DNA of 64,000 nucleotides from Bacillus sp. FJAT-22090 (GCF_007676755.1 NZ_VEBK01000001.1:1-64000); one strand, 5' to 3'. Positions 36,963 through 47,475 are shown, numbered from the stretch's first letter. A program made the numbers and translations. The notes: generated by a model from the letters alone, not told the origin.

Positions 36963-37418
36963 TTAAACACCTGACTTTATTGGATCTAATACTAAATTCA
37001 GATGTAACAGTATTAACAATCGACGATCAAGTTTTGCAACACCCGCTATATAATCCTGTTCCAATCCACCTACGACTTCAGGTTGGGGCTCTATCGAATC
37101 AGAAGGTATATCCAAGACGTCGTTAGCGGAATCTACAATTACCCCTACGTCCATATCCTCTAAAGTAATAATGATAATACGTGAAGACTCATTCAAATCA
37201 CTTTGACCAAGTCCCAAACGATCTTTCAAGTCAATTATCGGAGTGACCACTCCTCTTAAGTTAATAACCCCTTTCACATAAGAAGGTGTTTTAGGAACTC
37301 TAGTAATATGTGAGAACTTTTCAATTCCTTGTACATGAGTAACAGGAATAACATATTCTTTATCTGCTAGTTGAAAAACTACTACTTTTAAATTTTGAAC
37401 TTCTACAGTCTCTGTCAT
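36963..37418 (-). CDS. cheW: Chemotaxis coupling protein CheW
   Basis: Adaptor linking receptors to CheA. One CheW domain over 151 residues with the family pattern YVIPVTHVQGIEK, VKGVINLRGVVTPIIDL and VGVIVDSANDVLDI. A GGGAGCGAG site lies upstream. It sits 32 bases after cheA. Confidence 0.96.
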   Translation of the reverse strand: MTETVEVQNLKVVVFQLADKEYVIPVTHVQGIEKFSHITRVPKTPSYVKGVINLRGVVTPIIDLKDRLGLGQSDLNESSRIIIITLEDMDVGVIVDSANDVLDIPSDSIEPQPEVVGGLEQDYIAGVAKLDRRLLILLHLNLVLDPIKSGV

Positions 37419-37450
37419 TTAGTCTCGCTCCCTTCCCAAGAGATCATCTC

Positions 37451-39508
37451 TTATATTATCAATGCATTACAATCAACGATTAACGCTACTTTACCATTTC
37501 CTAATATTGTTGCTCCTGAAATTGCAAATACACTTGTTAAGTATGTCCCTAGAGATTTTAATACGACTTCTTGCTGACCAATAAATGAATCCACTACGAG
37601 TCCAGCTAGTTTGTCCCCTTTTCGTACAAGTACAACGGAATGGAATTCATCGTCCGTACTTTCTCGTGGAACTTCAAAAACATTTTCTAAAAATACTAGA
37701 GGAACTACTTTTCCACGGAAATCAATCACTTTTTGATTGTGTGCATTTAAGATGTCAGACGAACGAATAATTGCTGTTTCAATAATAGAAGAAAGCGGAA
37801 TCGCGTAAATTTCTTCCCCCAGTTCTACTAACATGACAGAAATAATAGATAATGTTAAAGGTAATTGAATAGAGAATAATGACCCTTTTCCTTCTGTTGA
37901 AGTAATATCAATTTTTCCACCTAATGATTCAATCGTCGTTTTCACAACGTCTAAACCTACTCCTCTTCCCGAAACATCAGAAATTACATCTGCTGTTGAA
38001 AAACCGGAAGATAAAATAAGTTCTGCAACTTGTTTATCACTTAACGTGGAAGCAAGTTCCTCAGTTACAATTCCTTTAGAGATTGCTTTTTTCAGTACTT
38101 TTTCACGGTTAATCCCTGCTCCATCATCTTCAATTTCAATAAAGACATGGTTCCCACTATGATACGCACGAAGTACAACAGTACCTTCCTCAGGTTTACC
38201 ATTTGCTTTCCGGATTTCCGGACTTTCGATTCCATGATCAAGTGAATTACGAATAAGATGGACTAACGGGTCTCCAATCTCATCAATAACAGTACGATCT
38301 AATTCAGTTTCTGCACCGATAACTTCCAAATTGACTTTTTTATTTAAATCTCTTGCTAACTGTCTTACCATTTTAGGGAAACGATTAAATACTGTTTCTA
38401 CAGGCACCATGCGCATATTCAAAATAATATTTTGTAGGTCCCCTGTAATTCGTGACATGCGTTCAACCGTTTCATCTAACTCACTGTTATGAATATCTTC
38501 GGAAATAGATTGAAGTCGTCCACGATCAATAACTAGCTCTTCGAATAAGTTTAATAGAATATCCAGACGCTCAATATTGACACGAATTGTTTTATTTCCT
38601 GCTGTTGCAGAATTTTTAGTAGCTGTTGACTTTTCTTTTTTCTCTTGTTTTGTTTCTTTTTTAACGTCCACTATTTCTTGTGTTTCAACTAATTGCTTTG
38701 TTTCTTCTACTTTATTTAACGCATCATTTTGACGATTTTTTAATTGCTCTAAAGTTACTGGGTGCACAAAAACTTCTGTTACTTCCGAAACTTTCATTAA
38801 TTTCTTTTGTACATCATCTTTTGGCTCAGAGGTTACTAAAGCAATATAGAAAACTTCATCAAAGTCTTCCTCTTCCAGCTTCTCCACCGACGGAGAAGAC
38901 TTAATGACATCACCCATTTTTTCTAATAGTTCAAAAACCATGTATACACGAGCGGCTTTTAAAAGGCAATCTTCGCGTAATTTTACTGAAATCTCATATG
39001 TCTGATAGTCCTGTTCAAAAGATTGTTGGATAACCGTTAATTCATAGTCGTCATATGTCAACCAGTTCTCTTCTTGAGTTACAGTGGCAACATTTTCATC
39101 TACCGTTGTGGCAGCCACAGGTGCTGTTTCTCCTGTTTCGATTAAATGCAGCTTTTGAACAGTATCGGCTACATCTAATTTTCCATCGCCACCTTCCGCA
39201 ATATCTACCACCATTTCTTCTAACTGATCTACCGCAATAAAAACAACATCCAATAAGTCAGGAGTAACATGCAGACGATTATTTCTTATCTCGTCTAATA
39301 CGTTTTCCATTTTATGCGTTAAATTTGCAATATCTTCGTAGCCCATCGTTGCAGACATACCTTTTAATGTATGGGCTGAGCGAAAGACTTCATTAACAAT
39401 AGCAATGTCTTCAGGGTCTTTTTCTAATGCTAATAGGTGTTCATTACAAGCCTGTAAATGTTCTTTACTTTCTTCGATAAACATTTCTAAATATTGATTT
39501 GTATCCAT
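37451..39508 (-). CDS. cheA: Chemotaxis histidine kinase CheA
   Basis: Kinase that phosphorylates CheY and CheB. P1 carries the phosphorylated His46 in FRSAHTLKGMSATMG; a P2 region lies near 150-260; dimerisation P3 near 300-360; the ATPase P4 shows DPLVHLIRNSLDHGIE, DDGAGIN and GRGVGLDVV; the CheW-like P5 is at the C terminus (GEEIYAIPLSSI). The 685 residues compare with 672 in B. subtilis. Ribosome site AAAGGGGTG. Confidence 0.97.
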   Translation of the reverse strand: MDTNQYLEMFIEESKEHLQACNEHLLALEKDPEDIAIVNEVFRSAHTLKGMSATMGYEDIANLTHKMENVLDEIRNNRLHVTPDLLDVVFIAVDQLEEMVVDIAEGGDGKLDVADTVQKLHLIETGETAPVAATTVDENVATVTQEENWLTYDDYELTVIQQSFEQDYQTYEISVKLREDCLLKAARVYMVFELLEKMGDVIKSSPSVEKLEEEDFDEVFYIALVTSEPKDDVQKKLMKVSEVTEVFVHPVTLEQLKNRQNDALNKVEETKQLVETQEIVDVKKETKQEKKEKSTATKNSATAGNKTIRVNIERLDILLNLFEELVIDRGRLQSISEDIHNSELDETVERMSRITGDLQNIILNMRMVPVETVFNRFPKMVRQLARDLNKKVNLEVIGAETELDRTVIDEIGDPLVHLIRNSLDHGIESPEIRKANGKPEEGTVVLRAYHSGNHVFIEIEDDGAGINREKVLKKAISKGIVTEELASTLSDKQVAELILSSGFSTADVISDVSGRGVGLDVVKTTIESLGGKIDITSTEGKGSLFSIQLPLTLSIISVMLVELGEEIYAIPLSSIIETAIIRSSDILNAHNQKVIDFRGKVVPLVFLENVFEVPRESTDDEFHSVVLVRKGDKLAGLVVDSFIGQQEVVLKSLGTYLTSVFAISGATILGNGKVALIVDCNALII

Positions 39509-39522
39509 TCATTAACACCCCT

Positions 39523-40632
39523 TTAAGGTAAATATTGTATAATTGCTTTTGCTATATTATCTAGTTCAACTACTTCGTTTACTAAATTTGTTTCAACTGC
39601 AGCTTTAGGCATTCCGTAAACTATACAAGTTTTTGAAGACTCAGCAATAGCTACTACATTGCCGTTTTTCTTAAGTTGCTGAAGACCTTTGGAACCGTCT
39701 GATCCCATTCCGGTCATAATAACAGCAATTTTATCAAAATCATTATAGCGGCTGTTATCTTCAAACAGGACATCTACTGCAGGTCTATGTCCTGCCCTAG
39801 GGGCTTCTTCGTTATCTAAAACGATTGAATATGTACTTCCTATTTTATGAATCTTCATATGAAAGCCACCAGGAGCGATATAAGCATGTCCGTCCCGAAG
39901 AATGTCTCCATTTTCCGCTTCTTTCACAACGATTTCTGCTAATTGGTTAAGTCTTTCGGCTAGCGATTTGGTAAACCCAGCTGGCATATGTTGAACAATC
40001 AACACAGGGGCTTTCATATCTTTTGGTAGTTTCGTGATTACTTCTTGCAATGCCCTCGGACCACCAGTAGATGTACCAATTAAAACCATTTTCCTATTAG
40101 TTTTACTCCAATTTTGCACTCGCTTAGAAGTAGGTGTTTGTACTTCTAGAACTTTTTTTTCGTATTGATGGGAAGTCGTTGCTAAAGGAGCTGTTGTGTT
40201 ACTTTTACTCAGTTTGCTAATGGTCACGCTCGCGGCATTTTCTACTTTTGTTACAAGTTCGTCTTTAATTTTATGTAAATCTAATGAGATTGTCCCACTC
40301 GGTTTTGCCACGAAGTCTACTGCACCATATTCCATCGCTTGCATCGTTATTTCTGTACCTTTTTGTGTCGTACTCGAAAGCATAACGACTGCTGTAGGCG
40401 TTTCCGACATTATCTGTTTTAACGCATCTAATCCATTCATCTCAGGCATTTCAACATCCATCGTTACAACATCGGGCTTTAATGCTTTTATTTTTTGGAT
40501 GGCATCTTTCCCGTTGCGTGCAATCCCAACAACTTCAATCACATTGCTTTCGTTGAAAAAATCACCTATCAGCTTACGCATAAAAGCAGAGTCATCAACA
40601 ATTAATAATTTCTTTTTTTGTATAAAAACCAT
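39523..40632 (-). CDS. cheB: Protein-glutamate methylesterase CheB
   Basis: Removes receptor methyl groups; activity is set by phosphorylation of an N-terminal receiver. Receiver: IVDDSAFMRKL, phosphorylation site Asp59 in VTMDVEMPEMNG. The esterase domain starts near 180 with LIGTSTGGPRALQ (catalytic Ser), VQHMPAGFT and MTGMGSDGSKGL (catalytic Asp). 369 residues, slightly longer than B. subtilis (357) through its linker. It starts just after flhG. Confidence 0.97.
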   Translation of the reverse strand: MVFIQKKKLLIVDDSAFMRKLIGDFFNESNVIEVVGIARNGKDAIQKIKALKPDVVTMDVEMPEMNGLDALKQIMSETPTAVVMLSSTTQKGTEITMQAMEYGAVDFVAKPSGTISLDLHKIKDELVTKVENAASVTISKLSKSNTTAPLATTSHQYEKKVLEVQTPTSKRVQNWSKTNRKMVLIGTSTGGPRALQEVITKLPKDMKAPVLIVQHMPAGFTKSLAERLNQLAEIVVKEAENGDILRDGHAYIAPGGFHMKIHKIGSTYSIVLDNEEAPRAGHRPAVDVLFEDNSRYNDFDKIAVIMTGMGSDGSKGLQQLKKNGNVVAIAESSKTCIVYGMPKAAVETNLVNEVVELDNIAKAIIQYLP

Positions 40633-40636
40633 CTGT

Positions 40637-41503
40637 TCATGACCTCCCCGAAAATAGTTTTTTCAATCGAGATATGAATTTGCTTTGTTTTGGAATTGCT
40701 TGATCTTCCATTTCAAAATCTGCAAAGCGACTCACGATATGTTTTAACTTTTTCGTAATGGCCGCATTCGGGTATAAAATAGAGAAAGGAACTTGTTCTT
40801 TTACTGATTTGCGAACGACTGGATCCTCTGGCAAAGATCCAAGTACAATAATTTCTTTTGATAAAAACTTCGACATGGCAAGTTGTAGTCTGGAAGTAGT
40901 ATCCTCTCCTTCTTCCTCAGAAAACGCTCGATTGCAAAGTAAAAAGTAGTTTTTATCGGGATCTTTAAAATGGATAAACTTCATCATAGAATATGCATCT
41001 GTTATGGAAGTCGGTTCTGCGGTTGTAATAACGATAATCTCGTCGACCGAAACAAGTAAGTCCAATGTTTGTCTAGTGGCACCTGCTCCCATATCAAAAA
41101 CAATATAATCATAATTTCTTTGTAAATATTCGAACGCTTGGACCAATCGCTCGAACATTTTTTCGTTCCATTCCATCACTCCAGACAAACCAGATCCTCC
41201 TGAAATATATCGCAAATTATTAGGACCTTCGAACATTACTTCTTCAATCGATTTTTCTCCAACCAAATAATCTTTTAGATTTGTCGGGACCGTTTTTCCA
41301 AGTAATATGTGAATATTCCCCATTCCAATATCCATATCAATAAGTACGACTTTCTTTCCTAACCCGCTTAAAGTAGTAGTGAAATTCATGGAAAAGTTGC
41401 TTTTACCTACTCCTCCTTTTCCACTAACTACCGCAATTGATCGACCGAGCCTATTTTGACTTCGAAGCATTTGCATTCTTAATTCTTCAGCTTGATCTCT
41501 CAT
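40637..41503 (-). CDS. flhG: Flagellum number regulator FlhG (MinD-like ATPase)
   Basis: Deviant-Walker ATPase (YlxH/FleN) that controls number and placement of flagella with FlhF and the C-ring. P-loop VVSGKGGVGKSNFSMNF near residue 25, VLIDMDIGMGN near 53 and YDYIVFDMGAG near 132. The N-terminal segment DQAEELRMQM is the conserved motif known to stimulate FlhF GTPase. 288 residues; overlaps flhF by 17 bases. Confidence 0.94.
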   Translation of the reverse strand: MRDQAEELRMQMLRSQNRLGRSIAVVSGKGGVGKSNFSMNFTTTLSGLGKKVVLIDMDIGMGNIHILLGKTVPTNLKDYLVGEKSIEEVMFEGPNNLRYISGGSGLSGVMEWNEKMFERLVQAFEYLQRNYDYIVFDMGAGATRQTLDLLVSVDEIIVITTAEPTSITDAYSMMKFIHFKDPDKNYFLLCNRAFSEEEGEDTTSRLQLAMSKFLSKEIIVLGSLPEDPVVRKSVKEQVPFSILYPNAAITKKLKHIVSRFADFEMEDQAIPKQSKFISRLKKLFSGRS

Positions 41504-42605
41504 AACGAATCCCCTTTAACAATAAATTGAGTAATTCATTTAGATTAGCTTCCACAATATCCTCCGGGACTTCTTGACCATCCGTATAGTAAGCAAGTCC
41601 CTTCTTATATTTAACCATTAAATTAATGATTGAGCCAATAGAATTTGTTTCATCAATTTTTGTAAAGATAAATTTTTCAATAGGAAAATCATTAAATTGT
41701 TCAATGATCACTTCCATATCTTTTTGCTTTGATGTAGAAGATAAAACAAGGTATGTTTCAGTATTTTCTTTGAAATCAATTAGTTTTTGTAAATCTTCCA
41801 CAAATTTAATTTCTTTATAATTTCGACCAGCTGTATCAATAAAGACAATATCTAATTCCTCATATTTACCCATAGCTTCTTGCAAATCTTTTTCGTTATA
41901 AACAATTTCTATCGGTGCTTGAAGCAAACCGGCATACGTTTTGAGTTGCTCAATCGCTGCAATTCGATATGTATCTGTCGTTATAAACCCAACTTTTTTC
42001 TTTTTTTCCAATACGGCACGTGCGGCCATTTTCGCAATAGTTGTCGTTTTTCCAACTCCGGTCGGTCCTAAAACATTTATATATTTCTTCGTATACGAAA
42101 CTCCCCCGTATGGTAATGCAGCTAGCAGTGAGGTTAAATAATCTTTTGTAACGTTTAACTGATCATCGTTGGTAAGGGTTCCGTTATTTTTTTTCATATG
42201 CGCGAAAAGCTCATCACTAACCGATGTGATAAGCTCTTTTGCTAATTCATGTTCTTTCAAATGATGAATAAGCGCTTCTGTTTCACCTGGATATACAGCA
42301 TTGGTTTGTGGACGCTGAATCGATTTAACCATTTGCTTTAAGTCTTCCAGTTCTTTTTTTATTTCTAAGGAGGTAGTATCCTCCTCTTGAATATGTTGAA
42401 AACTTACTTGTTCAACTGACGCAATTGGATTATCAAAAGCATCCATTCCCGCCAATACTTCAATAGATTTCTTTTTAAACATACCTAAAAAACCTTTGGT
42501 ATAAACAACTTTAGAATTTAAAATGACTGCTTCTTCACCTAATTCTTTACGAATTTGCTTCATTGCTTCTGGCATTGTATTAGCAGTATATTTTTTCATT
42601 TTCAA
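41487..42605 (-). CDS. flhF: Flagellar biosynthesis GTPase FlhF
   Basis: SRP-family GTPase that positions new flagellar bases. The B domain lies at the N terminus, the N domain near 120-165, and the G domain shows GPTGVGKTTTIAKMAA near 180, TTDTYRIAAIEQL, DTAGRNYKE and TKIDETNSIG. 372 residues, matching B. subtilis (366). Start TTG 42605 or ATG 42599; the GGGGTGGTG site fits the TTG spacing better. Confidence 0.95.
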   Translation of the reverse strand: MKMKKYTANTMPEAMKQIRKELGEEAVILNSKVVYTKGFLGMFKKKSIEVLAGMDAFDNPIASVEQVSFQHIQEEDTTSLEIKKELEDLKQMVKSIQRPQTNAVYPGETEALIHHLKEHELAKELITSVSDELFAHMKKNNGTLTNDDQLNVTKDYLTSLLAALPYGGVSYTKKYINVLGPTGVGKTTTIAKMAARAVLEKKKKVGFITTDTYRIAAIEQLKTYAGLLQAPIEIVYNEKDLQEAMGKYEELDIVFIDTAGRNYKEIKFVEDLQKLIDFKENTETYLVLSSTSKQKDMEVIIEQFNDFPIEKFIFTKIDETNSIGSIINLMVKYKKGLAYYTDGQEVPEDIVEANLNELLNLLLKGIRYERSS

Positions 42606-44635
42606 TCTATATTCACCACCCCAACACTTTGTACCTCAATGGAAGATTCTAATTCATTGTAAGAAAGAATTGGTATTTGAGGGAAATACCTTTCTGTCAT
42701 TTGTCTTAAATACATACGAACTGCAGGAGAGCATAAAATAATAGGAGATTGTTCCATTAAGGATGCTCGTTCTATTTCTCTTGCCATCGTTTCCAAAATT
42801 GCTTGCGAATCGTTTGGATCTATAGATAAATAGTTCCCATGTTCTGTTTGTTGAATACTATCAGCTATTAACTTTTCCACTTTTCCAGAAACAGTTAAAA
42901 CTTTTAAGACATGATTATTTCCTGCATACTGGGTAGTGATTTGTTTTGCTAAAGATTGTCTTGTATATTCTGTTAATATATCGACATCGGAAGTCATTTT
43001 TGAATAATCGGCAAGTGTTTCAAAAATAATTGGTAAATTTCGAATCGACACATGCTCACGCAATAAATTCCCTAATACTTTTTGAATTTCACCAACTGTT
43101 AAAGGAGTAGGTGTTAGTTCATCAACAAGTATTGGATACGTTTCTCTAATATGATCGATCAGCTGTTTCGTTTCTTGACGCCCTAGTAATTCATGAGCAT
43201 TATTTCGGATTATCTCCGTCATATGAGTAGAAACAACACTTGGTGGATCAACTACTGTATAGCCAAGTATTTCAGCCTCTTCTTTTACTGATTCTGTAAT
43301 CCATTTAGCAGGTAGGCCAAATGAAGGTTCAATTGTATCAATTCCTTCAATCGAATCATCGTCACCTGGACTCATGGCTAAATAATGATCAAGTAGCAGT
43401 TCTCCTCGAGCCATTTCATTACCCTTAATTTTGATACGATATTCATTCGGTTGTAATTGAATATTATCTCGAATACGAACGACGGGAATTACTACTCCGA
43501 GCTCAAGCGCTAACTGTCTACGAATCATTACGACACGATCGAGTAAATCTCCACCTTGTGCGGCGTCCACTAATGGAATAAGTCCATAACCAAACTCAAA
43601 TTCGATTGGATCTACGTTTAGTAGATTAATAACATTTTCCGGACTTTTCATCGTATCCGTGGCAATTTCTTCTTCGTATTCTTCGATTTCTTCCGGATCT
43701 TCTTTGCTATTTCTCGACATCATATAAGCACCTATGGCTAGCGCAATCGCGATTGGAAAAGTAATAAGAGCACCAATTGGTGTAACAATTCCTAAAAGTG
43801 CAATGGTAACCGCTGCAACGTACAGTAACTTAGGCTGCGAAAACAACTGACTTGTAATATCAGTTCCTAAATTCCCTTCAGATGCTGCTCTCGTTACAAC
43901 AATACCTGTTGCAGTAGAGATTAATAGAGCTGGAATTTGAGAGACTAAACCATCCCCAACAGTCAGTGTGGAGAACAATACAGCTGCTTCTCCAAAAGGT
44001 AGACCTAATTGTACTACCCCGATAATAATTCCAACTGTTAAATTGATAAGAACGATAATTATCCCAGCAATAGCATCTCCTTTTACGAATTTTGTAGCCC
44101 CATCCATGGCACCGTAAAAGTCAGCTTCTCCACTAACTTTTTCACGTCTTTCTCTTGCTTCCTTTTCGGAAATCATACCTGCATTTAAATCCGCATCAAT
44201 ACTCATTTGTTTACCTGGCATCGCATCAAGTGTAAAACGAGCCGCAACTTCGGATACACGCTCCGCTCCCTTTGTAATAACAATGAATTGAATAATTACC
44301 AAAATAGCAAATACAACTAAACCTACTAAAATATTACCCCCGGTTACAAACGTCCCAAACGTTTCAACAACTTTACCAGCGTCTCCTTCCGATAAAATTG
44401 CTCTCGTAGTGGATACATTCAGACCAAGTCGGAACAAAGTAACGATTAGCAATAAGGGTGGAAATACGGAAAATTGAAGTGCTTCCTGCATATTCATAGA
44501 AGTCATTAAAATAAGCAATGCAATGGTAATATTAATGATTATTAAAAAGCTTAATAACCAATGAGGAAGAGGTATTACTAGCATCGCCACAATAGATATT
44601 ACAGCAGCTAATACAGTTATATCGCGGACTTGCAT
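42602..44635 (-). CDS. flhA: Flagellar export apparatus protein FlhA
   Basis: Major export gate of the flagellar type III system. Eight hydrophobic segments in the first 330 residues with the FHIPEP signature region (GAMDGATKFVKGDAIAGIII), and a large cytosolic domain with LLREHVSIRNLPIIFETLADY near 560. From ATG 44635 (GAGGTGGAAG upstream) it has 677 residues, identical to the B. subtilis length. Confidence 0.97.
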   Translation of the reverse strand: MQVRDITVLAAVISIVAMLVIPLPHWLLSFLIIINITIALLILMTSMNMQEALQFSVFPPLLLIVTLFRLGLNVSTTRAILSEGDAGKVVETFGTFVTGGNILVGLVVFAILVIIQFIVITKGAERVSEVAARFTLDAMPGKQMSIDADLNAGMISEKEARERREKVSGEADFYGAMDGATKFVKGDAIAGIIIVLINLTVGIIIGVVQLGLPFGEAAVLFSTLTVGDGLVSQIPALLISTATGIVVTRAASEGNLGTDITSQLFSQPKLLYVAAVTIALLGIVTPIGALITFPIAIALAIGAYMMSRNSKEDPEEIEEYEEEIATDTMKSPENVINLLNVDPIEFEFGYGLIPLVDAAQGGDLLDRVVMIRRQLALELGVVIPVVRIRDNIQLQPNEYRIKIKGNEMARGELLLDHYLAMSPGDDDSIEGIDTIEPSFGLPAKWITESVKEEAEILGYTVVDPPSVVSTHMTEIIRNNAHELLGRQETKQLIDHIRETYPILVDELTPTPLTVGEIQKVLGNLLREHVSIRNLPIIFETLADYSKMTSDVDILTEYTRQSLAKQITTQYAGNNHVLKVLTVSGKVEKLIADSIQQTEHGNYLSIDPNDSQAILETMAREIERASLMEQSPIILCSPAVRMYLRQMTERYFPQIPILSYNELESSIEVQSVGVVNID

Positions 44636-44659
44636 ATACTTCCACCTCAATCTTTGCCT

Positions 44660-45745
44660 TTAAATTTTTTGTTTAATTCGATATACATAAGCTAGTACTT
44701 CTGCAACTGCCTTAAAGAATTCATCTGGAATTCGTTGACCAATTTCCACTTGATCAAACATTGCTCGAGCAAGTGGACGGTTTTCAACCATCACTACATC
44801 ATTTTCTTTAGCAATTAGCTTGATCTTTTGTGCAACAAAATCAGCACCTTTTGCAACAACTATTGGAGCATCCATGGATTCGTCATCGTATTTAAGCGCG
44901 ATGGCAAAGTGGGTCGGGTTGGTAATCACCACATCGGCAGTCGGAACTTCCTGCATCATTCGGCGCATGGCCATCTCTCTTTGTCGCTGTCTAATACGCG
45001 ATTTAATAATTGGATCTCCATCCGAGTTTTTATGTTCATCTTTAATGTCTTGTTTCGACATCTTTAGATTTTTTTCATAGTCGAAACGCTGATAGAAGAA
45101 ATCCAGAATAGAAATAAATAGCAGCACACAAGAAGCAGCAATCCCCATCATGCCAGTTAACCATCCAACGGTCGATAGCGTATCCCATGCTGTTTTAAAT
45201 GACAAGGAAAGAACTTGTTCTAGATTCATCCATAAAATAAGCGTAGTTACAGATCCAATAAAAGAAATTTTCAAAATAGATTTCAATAGCTCAATAATTG
45301 CCTTTAAAGAAAAAATTCGCTTTAACCCTTTAATCGGATCAATCTTTTTTAAATCAAACTTAAGAGGTTCCGTTGTAAAGAGTAAACCAAATTGAAAAAA
45401 GTTAGCAGCTATAGAAGCTAAAACTGCTACTAGCATGATAGGAAGTAAGATTTTGGCCATTTCCATCAGCATATCTTTATAAATTTTAATAGCCGTCTCA
45501 ATAGTCATTGAATCTATTAACATATATTTTGTAAATGTAACTTCAAAGAATGAAAATATTTCCGTTCGTAGGAAACCTGAAAAGAAAAATAAAAATAGGA
45601 AAACTGCTAGTAATACAATTGCACTTGTAACATCTTGGCTTTTTAATACTTGACCCTTTTTTCGCGAGTCTTGTCTTTTTTTAGGTGTCGCTTTTTCTGT
45701 TTTTTCCCCAGAGAAAAACTGTAAATCTAATTGGAGTCTGTACAT
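44660..45745 (-). CDS. flhB: Flagellar export switch protein FlhB
   Basis: Substrate-specificity switch of flagellar export. Four membrane helices follow a conserved N terminus (FFSGEKTEKATPKKRQDSRKKGQV), then the cytosolic autocleavage motif NPTH in VVITNPTHFAIALKYD near 265. From ATG 45745 it has 361 residues (360 in B. subtilis); a GTG at 45754 overlaps the GGCGGTGG site. It is coupled to fliR. Confidence 0.97.
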   Translation of the reverse strand: MYRLQLDLQFFSGEKTEKATPKKRQDSRKKGQVLKSQDVTSAIVLLAVFLFLFFFSGFLRTEIFSFFEVTFTKYMLIDSMTIETAIKIYKDMLMEMAKILLPIMLVAVLASIAANFFQFGLLFTTEPLKFDLKKIDPIKGLKRIFSLKAIIELLKSILKISFIGSVTTLILWMNLEQVLSLSFKTAWDTLSTVGWLTGMMGIAASCVLLFISILDFFYQRFDYEKNLKMSKQDIKDEHKNSDGDPIIKSRIRQRQREMAMRRMMQEVPTADVVITNPTHFAIALKYDDESMDAPIVVAKGADFVAQKIKLIAKENDVVMVENRPLARAMFDQVEIGQRIPDEFFKAVAEVLAYVYRIKQKI

Positions 45746-45746
45746 A

Positions 45747-46523
45747 TTAGCCACCGCCTAAAATGATCATTAAGTCTCGCATACTAACGACCATAATTTC
45801 AAACATCTTTTGAACTACCGCCATTAATACACCCATCATAACAAAAAGCACTAAAAAACTAACACCTATTTTAATCGGAAAACCGACAACAAAAATATTT
45901 AACTGTGGAACTGTTCTCGCAGTAATACCAAGCGCGATATCTACTAAAAATAGAGTTGCTACAATTGGAATAGACATTTGAAATGCTACTGCAAAAACTC
46001 CAGCAAAAGTTTTCATTATAAATTCTATAAAGTTTTCTTGACCAAAAGGTGGCCAGGAAAGCTCCATCGGTATAAATTGATAACTATAAAAAATACCGTC
46101 CAACAATAAATGATGACCATTCAAAGCAAGCAACAATAGAAGTGCCAGCGTGTTTAAGAACTGGCCTATTAAAGGACTTTGCGCTCCTGTTTGTGGATCA
46201 ATTACATTCGCAATAGCAAATCCCATTTGGAAGTCAATAAACCCACCTGCAATTTGTATGGCAGACATAATGATATAAGCAAGTAATCCGATAAATAAAC
46301 CAACGATCACTTCTTTCATAATCAGTAATATATAATCACCATTCACTTCAAATGGCTCAACATCCATTGTGTAATACATCATCCACGAAATAACGACAGC
46401 AAATGCAATCCGATGCGTTGCAGGAATCGTACGGTGTGAAAAAAGTGGTAGCGTAACAAAAAATGCAGAAACTCTTGCAATAATAAGTAATAAAATCGTC
46501 AATTTTGGTAAAATTTCTTCCAT
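45747..46523 (-). CDS. fliR: Flagellar export protein FliR
   Basis: Export gate component of 258 residues with about six membrane helices; the characteristic ARVSAFFVTLPLFSHRTIPATHRI is near the N terminus and GGFIDFQMGFAIANVIDPQTG near 90. I use ATG 46523, five bases after the fliQ stop; an upstream in-frame TTG (46535) overlaps fliQ. No strong ribosome site is visible, so it probably relies on coupling to fliQ. Confidence 0.95.
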   Translation of the reverse strand: MEEILPKLTILLLIIARVSAFFVTLPLFSHRTIPATHRIAFAVVISWMMYYTMDVEPFEVNGDYILLIMKEVIVGLFIGLLAYIIMSAIQIAGGFIDFQMGFAIANVIDPQTGAQSPLIGQFLNTLALLLLLALNGHHLLLDGIFYSYQFIPMELSWPPFGQENFIEFIMKTFAGVFAVAFQMSIPIVATLFLVDIALGITARTVPQLNIFVVGFPIKIGVSFLVLFVMMGVLMAVVQKMFEIMVVSMRDLMIILGGG

Positions 46524-46527
46524 GCCA

Positions 46528-46797
46528 TCAACCAATGTATCGTACTAAATTTTCAAAAATATCGGATGCATAGGAGGTTACATGTGACAACATCCAAGGT
46601 CCAAAAAAAACAATTCCAACTAAAACAGCAATAATTTTAGGAACAAATGCAAGTGTTTGTTCTTGAATTTGTGTTGTCGCTTGAAAAATACTTACTGCAA
46701 GACCAGTGATTAATGCGATCAATAAAAGAGGACCTGATGTAAGAAGTATGACCCAAATAGCTTGTTCTGCAATCGAAATAACCATTTCATTACTCAT
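46528..46797 (-). CDS. fliQ: Flagellar export protein FliQ
   Basis: Export gate subunit of 89 residues with two membrane helices and the family pattern GPLLLIALITGLAVSIFQATTQIQEQTLAFVPKI. It lies 12 bases after fliP and in the usual P-Q-R order. Confidence 0.97.
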   Translation of the reverse strand: MSNEMVISIAEQAIWVILLTSGPLLLIALITGLAVSIFQATTQIQEQTLAFVPKIIAVLVGIVFFGPWMLSHVTSYASDIFENLVRYIG

Positions 46798-46809
46798 TAC
46801 TATCAGCTC

Positions 46810-47475
46810 CTAAAAACTTTGTAAAATGGATTTCATGACTAAATACCAACCATCCACTAACACAAACAATAAAATTTTAAATGGTAGTGAGATCATTACT
46901 GGCGGTAGCATCATCATACCCATTGACATTAATATACTGGCTACAATCATATCAATTACTAAAAAAGGGATAAAGATCATAAAACCAATTTGAAAAGCGG
47001 TTTTAATTTCACTTAATGCAAATGCAGGAACCATTACTGTAAGCGGTATGTCATCTATGCTTTCTGGTCGTTCTGCTTCTGTATACCGTAAAAATAATTC
47101 TAAGTCTTTCTGTCTTGTATGCTTGCTCATAAACTCTTTAAATGGTCCACTTGCATTTTCGTATGCTTGTTCTAACGAAATATCCTCGTTGAAAAGTGGA
47201 GTTAACGCTTCCTCATTCACTTGTTGAAACGTAGGAGCCATGATAAAAAAAGTTAAAAACAAGGCCAATCCCACAATAACTTGGTTGGGAGGCATTTGTT
47301 GTGTCGCCAAGGCAGTACGAACAAACGAAAGAATAATAACAATTCTAGCAAAACTAGTCATTAATATTAAAATGCTTGGTGCCAAAGATAAAACCGTTAG
47401 CAATAGCATTAATTTGATTGAAGTAGAGACATTTGACGGATCACTGTCCGAGAAAAACTGGACAAAATCATTCAT
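46810..47475 (-). CDS. fliP: Flagellar export protein FliP
   Basis: Core of the export gate, 221 residues, the same as B. subtilis. Conserved LAPSILILMTSFARIVIILSFVRTALATQQMPPNQVIVGLALFLTFF and GFMIFIPFLVIDMIVASILMSMGMMMLPPVMISLPFKI are present. It overlaps the end of fliO by eight bases. Confidence 0.97.
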   Translation of the reverse strand: MNDFVQFFSDSDPSNVSTSIKLMLLLTVLSLAPSILILMTSFARIVIILSFVRTALATQQMPPNQVIVGLALFLTFFIMAPTFQQVNEEALTPLFNEDISLEQAYENASGPFKEFMSKHTRQKDLELFLRYTEAERPESIDDIPLTVMVPAFALSEIKTAFQIGFMIFIPFLVIDMIVASILMSMGMMMLPPVMISLPFKILLFVLVDGWYLVMKSILQSF